A stretch of 10,441 bases of DNA from contig CAZYMF010000171.1 of assembly GCA_964648215.1 (NCBI GenBank), positions 1-10,441 of the forward strand, in the 5' to 3' direction. Below are positions 1 through 6,274 of this stretch, piece by piece. The DNA comes from CAZYMF01 sp964648215. Its GTDB lineage: Bacteria; Desulfobacterota; Binatia; HRBIN30; JACQVA1. Every line of letters begins with the position of its first letter. The stretch's first letter is position 1. The translations under genes were made by a program, and so were the position numbers. The notes beneath the pieces are model-generated. The model worked only from the letters and a program-made list of their open reading frames with translations, was not told the DNA's origin and did no database searches.

Positions 1-150
1 GGACCGACGGGCCTGGCGCAGATCTGGGAGACGACGCTGCAGCTGCGCGGCGAGGCCGGCAAGCGGCAGGTGGACAATGCCCGCACCGGGCTGTGTCAGA
101 TGATGGGCGGCGGCAGCGTTTGCGTGATCCACCTGCTGCAGCGGGACTGA
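1..150 (+). CDS. Thiolase family protein (SCP2/SCP-x type), C-terminal fragment
   Basis: Only the last 49 codons lie in the window; the gene continues upstream. The reading frame from base 1 to the TGA at 148-150 has no stop. It encodes a GPTGLAQ segment, then LQLRGEAGKRQV, then a glycine-rich tail (MMGGGSVCVIHLL). This matches the conserved end of SCP2-type thiolases (lipid-transfer protein/acetyl-CoA acetyltransferase-like), where the Gly-rich loop carries the C-terminal active-site region. Such enzymes cleave 3-ketoacyl-CoA, often with bulky or branched chains. The next gene starts 19 bp downstream on the same strand, so the two are probably co-transcribed. The substrate cannot be judged from this fragment. 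Confidence 0.8.
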   Translation, partial: GPTGLAQIWETTLQLRGEAGKRQVDNARTGLCQMMGGGSVCVIHLLQRD

Positions 151-169
151 GGGTCCGCCTCCCGTCTGC

Positions 170-1096
170 ATGAAAGCAGAGGACCCGACCGAGCTGCTCT
201 CCCACGTTCTCACCGCACCGTCGCCATTCTATCGGCGCCGGCTGGAGCAGGCGGGCATTGCCACCGCTGTTGACCTGAGTGCCGAGACGTGGACCCGGGT
301 GCCGCTGACGCGGCGCGCGGATCTGGTTCGCGATCAACTCGACAACCCGCCGCACGGCACGCGCCGCTGCGCCGATGCCGGCCATCCGGTGCGGGCGGGC
401 GTCAGCGGCAGCGGCGCCGAGCTGCTGGTGCTCACGTGGACGGCGGCCGATCTGGCGCGGGAGCGCGCGGCGGGAGCGCGCTTGCTCGCAAGGCTCGGCG
501 TGAACTCCGGCATGCGCGTCGCCAACGCGTTGCCGGGGGCGTTGGTGACGCCGGGCTCGTTGCTGCTCGGGGACGTGATCGAGGACGTCGGTGCCCTGGA
601 CGTGCCGCTGGGAGTCGTCGAGAGCGAGGCCGCGGCGAAGGCCGCCTGGGAGCTGATCGATCGCGTGCAGCCCGCCGTCCTGGTGCTCGAGGCGCCGCAG
701 GCGCCGCGGCTTTTTGCCACGGCCCCGGCGGCTGAACGTCAGTGGCTACGGGGAATGATCTGGTTGTGCCGCGGCGCTGGCGAAGCGGAGCGGCCCGAGG
801 TTCCGCCCGCCGCGGGTTTCGGCGGCTGGCAGCGGCGCTGGCTGGCAGTCGCCGAGGCCACCAGCTTCGTGGCGGCTGGCTGCGAAGCCGGGTGTTTTCA
901 CGTCGACGAAGGCGTCCTCGCCGAGGTGGCCGACGAGAAGGGTAGCATCCGGTCCGCCGGCCGGTGGGGTGACCTTGTCCTCACTCCGCTCGGCGGCGAC
1001 TCGCCGCTGCTGCGCTATGCCAGCGGTGTGCGCGCCCGCGTCACCCCGAAGCCCTGTCGTTGCGGGGCCGGCGGCCCGGTGCTGGAGCTGGCTTGA
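170..1096 (+). CDS. Truncated, divergent PaaK-like adenylate-forming protein
   Basis: A 308-residue protein whose two ends resemble the phenylacetate-CoA ligase (PaaK) branch of the AMP-forming ligases. Near the N-terminus it has FYRRRLEQAGI (20-30) and VPLTRRADL (44-52), as PaaK proteins do before the nucleotide loop. GVSGSG (77-82) sits where the phosphate-binding SSGTTG loop is expected, but lacks the Thr residues. AVAE (226-229) lies where YG(S/T)E belongs. GCFHVDEG (241-248), GDLVLTPL (267-274) and PLLRYASG (279-286) follow family order, but the Asp that normally follows RYRTG and binds ribose is Val287. The protein ends just after CRCG (296-299), so the C-terminal mini-domain with the catalytic lysine is absent; full PaaK proteins are about 430 residues. 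It is probably not a working ligase and may be a regulatory or acyl-binding relative. It follows the thiolase by 19 bp, suggesting a role tied to acyl-CoA metabolism. The ATG at 170 was chosen as the start of the conserved region; its ribosome site is weak. Confidence 0.6.
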   Translation: MKAEDPTELLSHVLTAPSPFYRRRLEQAGIATAVDLSAETWTRVPLTRRADLVRDQLDNPPHGTRRCADAGHPVRAGVSGSGAELLVLTWTAADLARERAAGARLLARLGVNSGMRVANALPGALVTPGSLLLGDVIEDVGALDVPLGVVESEAAAKAAWELIDRVQPAVLVLEAPQAPRLFATAPAAERQWLRGMIWLCRGAGEAERPEVPPAAGFGGWQRRWLAVAEATSFVAAGCEAGCFHVDEGVLAEVADEKGSIRSAGRWGDLVLTPLGGDSPLLRYASGVRARVTPKPCRCGAGGPVLELA

Positions 1097-1105
1097 GCCG
1101 CGGCA

Positions 1106-1537
1106 TCAGGCTGCGGCCGTGATCTCGCCGACCTTCGGCCGGTGCGCTTCGCAGAGCTGCCAGCGCAGTCGCTCCGGGGAAATTTCCAGCGCCTCGCAGA
1201 GGTTGACGAACGAGTAGGGCCAGGAGCGATCGTCGTCGCAGACCCACTCGTGGGCCTCTAGGTACAGGCGCTGGTGGCGCCGCCGGGGCGAGAAGCGGAA
1301 ACGGCTGAGGTCCATCACCGCCTCGAGAAGAACGGCCACGGCCAAGGCTCGTTCCGGCGAAATCGCCGCCGAGTGGTGCCACAGATCGTAGAACTGGCTC
1401 GGCAGGGCCGGCTCCGGTGCCGGACCGTCGTCGAGGGCCAGGATGCCCCAGGGGGCGGCGCCGGCGCCGGCAGGGGGGATTGCGTATCCTCTTCTGACGT
1501 ATGGCATCTTCATCTCCTGCGCATCGGCGGCGCTCAT
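1106..1537 (-). CDS. Conserved hypothetical small protein coupled to ftsH
   Basis: A 143-residue soluble protein with no signal peptide or membrane segment. The N-terminal third is low in complexity and rich in Pro, Ala and Gly. The conserved-looking part is residues 63-135: an Ala/Leu helix (ALAVAVLLEAVMDL), then RRRHQRLYLEAHEWV, then DDRSWPYSFVNLCEALEI and a final RLRWQL helix. I recognise this E-x-x-E/H-W ... WP(F/Y)SF-N-x-CE-x-L pattern as a recurrent small protein of deltaproteobacteria-like genomes, with no known function. The start is supported by an ATGA overlap: its ATG (1537-1535) shares bases with the ftsH stop (1536-1534), which points to translational coupling. An in-frame ATG a few codons later (MKMPYV) is possible but less likely. 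It ends 9 bp from the convergent PaaK-like gene. A role with FtsH is inferred from position only. Confidence 0.75.
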   Translation of the reverse strand: MSAADAQEMKMPYVRRGYAIPPAGAGAAPWGILALDDGPAPEPALPSQFYDLWHHSAAISPERALAVAVLLEAVMDLSRFRFSPRRRHQRLYLEAHEWVCDDDRSWPYSFVNLCEALEISPERLRWQLCEAHRPKVGEITAAA

Positions 1538-3369
1538 GCTGCCCGCCGTCGATCGCTCGCCTCGGCCGCGACCAAGCGATGAAACTCCTCCGCCTCGATG
1601 ATCTCCTGCTCGAGCAGGAGAGCGGCGAGACGATCGAGGCGGGCGCGGTTCGCGCGCACCAGCTCGATCACGCGTGTCATGCGCGTTTCGAGCAGGCGCT
1701 TCATCTCGGCGTCGATCGCCTGGGCGGTGCTCTCGCCGTACGGGCGACCGGTCTCGGGCCAGTGGTCGGCCGGCTCGCCGAGAAAGCCCGGACCGCGCCG
1801 CCGCGGGAAGGTCATCGGTCCCAGGGTCTCGCCCATGCCGTACTCGAGCACCATTGAGCGGGCGATCTCGGTGGCACGTTGCAGGTCGTTGTGGGCGCCG
1901 GTGGATACCTCGCCGAAGACCACCTGCTCGGCCGCGCGCCCGCCGAGGAGGACGTCGATCTTGCCCTCGAGCTCCGCGCGGGTCATCAGGTAGCGATCTT
2001 CCGTCGGCAACTGCTGCGTATAGCCAAGCGCGCCGATGCCGCGCGGCACGATCGAGATCTTGTGCACCTTGTCCGCCCCCGGCGTCAGCGCCGCGACGAG
2101 GGCGTGGCCGATCTCGTGTACGGCGACGATCCGTTTCTCCCTGGGGTTGATGAGGCGGTTCTTCTTCTCGAGGCCGCCCACGACCCGGTCGATCGCCTCG
2201 TCGAACTCGCCCATCTCGACCTCGCTCTTGTCGCGGCGGGCCGCCAGCAGGGCGGCCTCGTTGACGAGGTTGGCCAGGTCGGCGCCGACGAAGCCGGGCG
2301 TCCTCTGCGCGACCAGCGCGAGATCGACGTCGGCGGCCAGGGTTACGCCCTTGGTGTGGACACGCAGGATCTCCTCGCGGCCGCGACGGTCGGGCCGATC
2401 GACCAGCACCTGGCGGTCGAAGCGCCCGGCCCGCAGCAGGGCCGCGTCGAGGACCTCCGGGCGGTTGGTGGCGGCGAGGATGACGACACCCTTGCCGCTG
2501 TCGAAGCCGTCCATCTCGACCAGAAGCTGATTGAGGGTGTTCTCGCGCTCGTCGTGCCCGCCCGCGACACCGGCGATCGCGCGGGCCTTTCCCAGCGCGT
2601 CGAGCTCGTCGATGAAGACGATGCACGGTGCCTTGGCTTGTGCTTGGGCGAAGAGATCGCGCACGCGCGCGGCCCCCATGCCGACGAAGAGCTCGACGAA
2701 CTCCGAGCCGCTGATGGAGAAGAAGGGAACGCGGGCTTCCCCCGCGACCGCCTTGGCCAGCAGCGTCTTGCCCGTGCCCGGCGGGCCCACGAGCAGCACG
2801 CCCTTGGGCAGCTTGCCCCCCAGCCGGTGGAAGCGCTCGGGCTCCTGCAGGAAGCGAATGATCTCTTCGAGCTCCTCCTTGGCCTCGTCCTGGCCGGCGA
2901 CGGCGTCGAAGGTGACGCCGGTTTCCTTCTCGGCGTAGATCTTGGCGCGGTTCCTCCCGAACGCCATGACGCTCGACTGCGGCCCCATCCGGCGCACCGC
3001 AAAGATCCAGATGCCGACGAAGACGAGCGCCGGCAGCACCCAGGAGACGAGCGCGGCGAGGAACGGGCTTTCGTACCGTCCGCGGAACGTCACGCCTTGT
3101 TGCTGCAGATCCTGCACCAAACCTTCGTCGGCGACCTTCACGGTCACGAAGGGTTGGGATGCCTCGCCCGTCGAGGCGCCCGGCTTCAGTTTGCCGTGGA
3201 TCAGCGAGTCCGAGAGCAGCACCTCCTCCACCTGTCCTCGTGCCAGGTGGTTCTTGAACTCCGAGTAGCTGATCTCGCTGGCACGCGGGGTCAGCAGGGA
3301 GTGGATCCAGACGACCGCCAGCAGCGCCAGCAGAAAGTAGCCGATGGAGAATGTCTGTCTTTTTTCCAT
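1534..3369 (-). CDS. ftsH: ATP-dependent zinc metalloprotease FtsH
   Basis: A 611-residue membrane-anchored AAA+ protease that extracts and degrades membrane and soluble proteins. It has two N-terminal transmembrane helices (about 9-26 and 104-125) flanking a periplasmic domain. The AAA module has Walker A GPPGTGKT (195-202), pore loop FVG (228-230), Walker B VFIDELDALG (251-260) and the second region of homology TNRP...GRFDR (301-319). The peptidase domain has HEIGH (418-422), with the third zinc ligand expected at Asp495 in GAHNDL. HEIGH replaces the usual HEAGH, and the GALGYTQQLPTEDRYLMT segment (446-463) is typical of the second, stress-associated FtsH type rather than the housekeeping one. 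All catalytic residues are present. The ATG at 3369 is preferred because AGAGGA lies 8 bases upstream and MEKRQTFSIGYFLL is a normal FtsH beginning. A GTG at 3414 overlapping the htpX stop (GTGA) would add 15 unlikely residues. It is the middle gene of the htpX-ftsH-small protein operon. Confidence 0.95.
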   Translation of the reverse strand: MEKRQTFSIGYFLLALLAVVWIHSLLTPRASEISYSEFKNHLARGQVEEVLLSDSLIHGKLKPGASTGEASQPFVTVKVADEGLVQDLQQQGVTFRGRYESPFLAALVSWVLPALVFVGIWIFAVRRMGPQSSVMAFGRNRAKIYAEKETGVTFDAVAGQDEAKEELEEIIRFLQEPERFHRLGGKLPKGVLLVGPPGTGKTLLAKAVAGEARVPFFSISGSEFVELFVGMGAARVRDLFAQAQAKAPCIVFIDELDALGKARAIAGVAGGHDERENTLNQLLVEMDGFDSGKGVVILAATNRPEVLDAALLRAGRFDRQVLVDRPDRRGREEILRVHTKGVTLAADVDLALVAQRTPGFVGADLANLVNEAALLAARRDKSEVEMGEFDEAIDRVVGGLEKKNRLINPREKRIVAVHEIGHALVAALTPGADKVHKISIVPRGIGALGYTQQLPTEDRYLMTRAELEGKIDVLLGGRAAEQVVFGEVSTGAHNDLQRATEIARSMVLEYGMGETLGPMTFPRRRGPGFLGEPADHWPETGRPYGESTAQAIDAEMKRLLETRMTRVIELVRANRARLDRLAALLLEQEIIEAEEFHRLVAAEASDRRRAA

Positions 3370-3377
3370 GGTCGCAT

Positions 3378-3383
3378 TCCTCT
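3378..3383 (-). promoter_or_regulatory. Ribosome binding site deciding the ftsH start
   Basis: AGAGGA read on the minus strand, 8 bases before the ATG at 3369. It favours this ATG over the GTG at 3414 that overlaps the end of htpX. Confidence 0.6.
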
Positions 3384-3410
3384 CTCGGGTTCGAGTTGAA
3401 GTGCGGGTCG

Positions 3411-4289
3411 TCACGCGGCCCGGGGCAGGGGATTCGCCGCCATCTGCTGCAGCCGCCGGATGCGCTGCTCGATGGGCGGATGCGTGGAGAAGAGGCGGGC
3501 GAAGCTCTCGCCGCCGGCGAGCGGGTTGACGATGAACAGGCTGGCGGTCGCCGGCACGGGGGCGGCCGGGATCAGCTCCGCGGCCCGCTGCAGCTTGGCC
3601 AGAGCCGAGCCCAGCGCCGTCGGGTCGCCCGAGATCCGCGCGCCCGTCTCGTCGGCGAGGAACTCGCGCGACCGCGAGATGCCGAGCTGCACCAGGGTCG
3701 CGGCCAGCGGCGCGACGAGGGCGACCAGCAGGCCGCCGGCGCCGATGCCCGAGTCACCCTCGTCGTCGGACGGCGTCATGCCGAAGAAGCTGGCGAAGGA
3801 GAGGGCGTGAGCGAGATACGTGATGGCCGCGGCGAAGGCGGCGGCGATGCTGGCCACTAGGACGTCGCGGTTCTTGATGTGCGCCAGCTCGTGGGCGAGA
3901 ACGCCGCGCACCTCGCGCTCGTCGAGCAGGTCGAGAAGACCCGTCGTCACTGCCACCACGCCGCGCCCCGGGTTGCGCCCGGTGGCAAAGGCGTTGGGCT
4001 GCGTCTCGGCGATCAGGAACACGCGCGGCTTGGGAATCTCTGCCCGCCACGCCAGCTCCTCGACCATCCCGTGCAGGTAAGGGGCCTCGGCGGCGGAGAG
4101 CTCGCGCGCGCCGTGCAGGCGCAGCACGATCCGGTCGGAGAAAAAGTAGGCCCCCAGGTTCAGCAACAGCGCCAGCGCGGTGAACCCGTAGAGATAGCCC
4201 GTGCCCAGCAGGCCGCCGGTGCCGATCAGCAGTGCCGAGAGGCTGCCGAGCAGGACGATGGTCTTGAGCGTGTTGTTCATGGACCCCAT
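3411..4289 (-). CDS. htpX: Membrane zinc metalloprotease HtpX (M48)
   Basis: A 292-residue M48-family protease of the inner membrane, which degrades misfolded membrane proteins alongside FtsH. It begins MGSMNNTLKT, followed by two hydrophobic segments (about 9-31 and 34-50) and SDRIVL, as in HtpX. The zinc site is HELAH (133-137), with the third ligand Glu209 in SREFLAD. Two further hydrophobic segments lie at about 143-169 and 182-203, flanking the loop to Glu209. PNAFATGRNP (98-107) and FSTHPPIEQRI (267-277) are further family signatures. Length is normal. The ATG at 4289 is chosen because GAGGAGG lies 7 bases upstream; an upstream ATG at 4343 would add 18 non-conserved residues. It is the first gene of the operon, with ftsH 41 bp downstream, and is divergent from nhaR. 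It appears intact and active. Confidence 0.95.
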   Translation of the reverse strand: MGSMNNTLKTIVLLGSLSALLIGTGGLLGTGYLYGFTALALLLNLGAYFFSDRIVLRLHGARELSAAEAPYLHGMVEELAWRAEIPKPRVFLIAETQPNAFATGRNPGRGVVAVTTGLLDLLDEREVRGVLAHELAHIKNRDVLVASIAAAFAAAITYLAHALSFASFFGMTPSDDEGDSGIGAGGLLVALVAPLAATLVQLGISRSREFLADETGARISGDPTALGSALAKLQRAAELIPAAPVPATASLFIVNPLAGGESFARLFSTHPPIEQRIRRLQQMAANPLPRAA

Positions 4290-4296
4290 GGTGTTT

Positions 4297-4303
4297 CCTC
4301 CTC
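4297..4303 (-). promoter_or_regulatory. Strong ribosome binding site of htpX
   Basis: GAGGAGG on the minus strand, 7 bases before the ATG at 4289. It is the strongest ribosome site in the window and decides the htpX start (MGSMNNT). Confidence 0.7.
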
Positions 4304-4342
4304 GTGGCCGGCTCCGCGGTTCGGCCGTTCGCCACGGGTTCA

Positions 4343-4371
4343 TGGATAAGGTTCCTTGGACCCATCGGCAA
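4343..4371 (-). promoter_or_regulatory. Candidate sigma70-type promoter for htpX-ftsH
   Basis: On the minus strand, TTGCCG (4371-4366) and TATCCA (4348-4343) are separated by exactly 17 bases. Transcription would start about 45-50 bases before the htpX ATG. This stretch is one of the few AT-rich spots in the window. I could not fit a sigma32 heat-shock promoter here. Elements this short are only suggestive. Confidence 0.35.
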
Positions 4372-4393
4372 ATAGATAATTTGACGCTGACGG

Positions 4394-4408
4394 ATCGAGA
4401 AAAACGAT
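4394..4408 (+). promoter_or_regulatory. Candidate LysR-type operator (ATC-N9-GAT)
   Basis: ATCG and CGAT flank a 7-base A-rich centre, giving the ATC-N9-GAT / T-N11-A dyad typical of LysR-family binding sites. It ends 12 bases before the nhaR ATG and overlaps the AT-rich stretch GATGTATAAG, where a -10 element could lie. A regulator bound here would repress its own gene, as many LysR proteins do. It might also act on the divergent htpX promoter about 25 bp away. Confidence 0.4.
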
Positions 4409-4420
4409 GTATAAGGCGCC

Positions 4421-5320
4421 ATGGAATGGCTGAACTACCACCATCTGCTGTACTTCTGGACGATCGCGCGGCTGGGCAGCGTGGCCGCGGCGAGCGAGGA
4501 GCTGCGGCTGGCGCAACCGACGCTCAGCGGGCAGCTGCGGCTGCTGGAGGAGAGCCTGGGCGAGAAGCTCTTCCACCGCGTCGGCCGCCGGCTCGTGCTC
4601 ACCGAGATGGGCCAGACCGTATACCGCTACGCCGACGAGATCTTCTCGCTCGGCCGCGAGCTGATGGACGCGGTCCAGCGGCGCCCCACGGGGCGTCCTC
4701 TGCGCTTCGTCGTCGGCATCGCCGACGTGGTGCCGAAGCTGATCGCCTACCGGCTGCTCGAGCCCGCCCTGCGGTTGGGTGAGAAGATCCGGCTCGTGTG
4801 CCGCGAAGACAAGGTCGACCAGTTGCTCGGTGAGCTGGCGCTGCACCGCGTCGACCTGGTGCTGTCGGACGCGCCGATCGGCCCCGGCGTGAACGTGCGG
4901 GCGTTCAATCATCTGCTCGGCGAGTGCTCGGTCGCGTTCTTCGGCACGGCCGGCCTGGCGAGCACCTACCGCCGCGGCTTCCCCCGCTCCCTCGACGGCG
5001 CGCCGATCCTGCTGCCGGTGGAAGGAACGACGCTGCGGCGTTCGCTCGACCACTGGTTCCAGACCCTGGACGTTCGCCCCCAAGTGGTGGGCGAGTTCGA
5101 CGACAGCGCCCTGCTCAAGGTGTTCGGCCAGAGCGCGGCGGGGATCTTCGTGGCGCCCGTGGCAATCGAGGAGCAGGTGTGCGCCGAGTATCGCGTGCGA
5201 GTGATCGGCCGCGTGGAGGCGGTGCGCGAGCGCTTCTATGCGATCTCGGCCGAGCGGCGCCTCAAGCACCCGGCCGTGGTGGCGGTCTCCACGGCGGCGC
5301 GGGAGACGCTGTTCGGCTAG
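4421..5320 (+). CDS. nhaR: LysR-family regulator, NhaR type
   Basis: A 299-residue DNA-binding regulator. Residues 1-62 form the winged helix-turn-helix: MEWLNYHHLLYFW, then GSVAAASEELRLAQPTLSGQLRLLEE and LGEKLFHRVGRRLVLTEMG. The effector-binding domain (about 92-295) contains VVGIADVVPKL, LVCREDK, VDLVLSDAP, AFNHLLGECSVAFF and GEFDDSALLKVFGQ, all of which I recognise from NhaR, the sodium- and pH-responsive activator of the Na+/H+ antiporter NhaA. No nhaA is in this window. Instead the gene lies divergent from htpX-ftsH across 131 bp, which suggests it may control envelope proteostasis genes in response to ion or pH stress; that link is inference. The ATG at 4421 matches the usual MEWLNYHHL beginning; the ribosome site (TAAGG) is weak. 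Confidence 0.87.
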   Translation: MEWLNYHHLLYFWTIARLGSVAAASEELRLAQPTLSGQLRLLEESLGEKLFHRVGRRLVLTEMGQTVYRYADEIFSLGRELMDAVQRRPTGRPLRFVVGIADVVPKLIAYRLLEPALRLGEKIRLVCREDKVDQLLGELALHRVDLVLSDAPIGPGVNVRAFNHLLGECSVAFFGTAGLASTYRRGFPRSLDGAPILLPVEGTTLRRSLDHWFQTLDVRPQVVGEFDDSALLKVFGQSAAGIFVAPVAIEEQVCAEYRVRVIGRVEAVRERFYAISAERRLKHPAVVAVSTAARETLFG

Positions 5321-5396
5321 CGGGTGCGGGAAGGAAGCCCTGGGGCTCGCAGGACTCGATCCCCCTGGACGAGTCACCGAGGGGAGCGACCAACGG

Positions 5397-5425
5397 GAGC
5401 GTGGGGCGAAGCCCCCATCTCGCTC
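5397..5425. terminator. Stem-loop between convergent genes
   Basis: GGGGC-GAA-GCCCC (5403-5415) forms a tight hairpin that can be extended, with an internal bulge, by GAGCG (5397-5401) and CGCTC (5421-5425). It lies between the convergent nhaR and Nudix genes, where a two-way terminator would be useful, but no T-run follows on either strand. Another small dyad, GACTCG/CGAGTC (5353-5358 and 5370-5375), is just upstream. The rest of 5321-5438 shows nothing. Confidence 0.3.
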
Positions 5426-5438
5426 GGGCCGCCGCCCG

Positions 5439-6122
5439 CTAGTCGCGGCGCTCGTAGCGCCAGCCGGAATCGATCATCCACAATCGGTGGCGCGTGCCGG
5501 GCCGGTCGGGATCGCCGGCTTCGTAGCCGGCGTCGCCGGCGTAGAGGGAGCAGGCGCCGCCGGCGACGGCGTGCAGGCGGGGGACGAACGTCTCGGCGGG
5601 GCGCGCCGAAAGAGACGCCCATGCCTCGCCGACCGTGCCGTGGCTGGAGAGGCCGACCAGGGTGACGAACGTCGGCGGCGGCAGCTCGATCTCTCCCGCC
5701 TTCTGCGCGGCGAGTGCCTGGTCGACGCGCAGCCAGCGGTGCTCGTGGATCTCGCCGCCGTCCACCTCCACGACGGTCTCTGCCGCGACCGCCGCGGCGA
5801 AGAACCAGGTGTCGAAGCGCTTGGGAAGCATCTCCGGGGTGATCCAGCGCGAGAGCAGGACGAGGCTCTCGCGCTCGATGACCACGCCAGCCTCCTCGCG
5901 CGCCTCGCGCACGGCCGCCCGTCGCGCCGCGGCGACGACGTCCGCGGGCGCCGAGACGGAGTAGTCCTCGGCATCGATGCGGCCGCCGGGGAAGACCCAG
6001 GCGCCGCCGTGGAAGGCCAGCTTGGCGTTGCGGCGCACGAGCAGCACCTCGCAGCCGCCGGCGCCGGCGCGGAGCAAGACCACGGTGGCGGCGGGATGGG
6101 CGATGGCGGGGCGGTCGGTCAT
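5439..6122 (-). CDS. Nudix hydrolase, NUDT19-like (possible CoA diphosphatase)
   Basis: A 227-residue cytosolic hydrolase of nucleoside diphosphates linked to another group. The Nudix box is split: GGRID (46-50) is followed by an insertion (about 51-68) before the metal-binding helix REAREEAG (72-79), with Glu73, Glu76 and Glu77 as likely metal ligands. An insertion at this point, the long C-terminal part with ELPPPTFVTLVGL (146-158), and the LYAGDAGY plus PGTRHRLW tail are features of the NUDT19/RP2p group, whose studied animal members cut CoA and acyl-CoA. That activity would suit the many acyl-CoA genes nearby but is inferred. The start is MTDRPAIAHPAATVVLLR, with AAGAAG 8 bases upstream. 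It converges on nhaR and diverges from the haem protein gene. No residue essential to the family appears missing. Confidence 0.85.
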   Translation of the reverse strand: MTDRPAIAHPAATVVLLRAGAGGCEVLLVRRNAKLAFHGGAWVFPGGRIDAEDYSVSAPADVVAAARRAAVREAREEAGVVIERESLVLLSRWITPEMLPKRFDTWFFAAAVAAETVVEVDGGEIHEHRWLRVDQALAAQKAGEIELPPPTFVTLVGLSSHGTVGEAWASLSARPAETFVPRLHAVAGGACSLYAGDAGYEAGDPDRPGTRHRLWMIDSGWRYERRD

Positions 6123-6246
6123 GAGTCGGTCTTCTTACCCTGCCTTGCGGCCGCATGCCAGTCCGTTTCTTCGGGCGCGGGAACTCTGACGCTTCAGCAG
6201 GGGTTCCATGGGAGGGCCGGCGGTGCGTCCGTTCCCAGCGAGAGGA

Positions 6247-6253
6247 AGGAGGG
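6247..6253 (+). promoter_or_regulatory. Ribosome binding site suggesting an alternative GTG start
   Basis: AGGAGGG lies 6 bases before an in-frame GTG at 6260. If this start is used, the haem protein gains five residues before the ATG at 6275. The rest of the 6123-6259 divergent intergenic shows no clear promoter. Confidence 0.4.
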
Positions 6254-6274
6254 CTCTCGGTGTCTGAGGCTGGC

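Noticed and set aside
1538..2626. Long minus-strand open frame (extending the small protein upstream to 2626) across ftsH
   Set aside because: It is the shifted frame of ftsH, with Arg/Pro-rich low-complexity translation. Only the part downstream of 1537 is a real protein, fixed by the ATGA overlap.
1879..3399. 506-residue plus-strand open frame opposite ftsH
   Set aside because: An antisense shadow of a clearly real, fully conserved FtsH gene; high GC makes long antisense frames common.
4356..4386. Plus-strand sigma70 promoter for nhaR using TTGGAC or TTGACG
   Set aside because: The available -10 candidates (GATAAT at 4375, TATAAG at 4410) give spacers of 13 or 23 bases, outside the usual range.
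4340..5377. 345-residue minus-strand open frame opposite nhaR
   Set aside because: Antisense to a convincing NhaR-type gene; its translation is His/Arg/Gln-biased and matches no family I know.
5341..5380. tRNA-like string (GCAGGACTCGATCCCC) on the minus strand
   Set aside because: It resembles a T-arm only loosely; no matching acceptor stem, anticodon arm or D-arm could be found.
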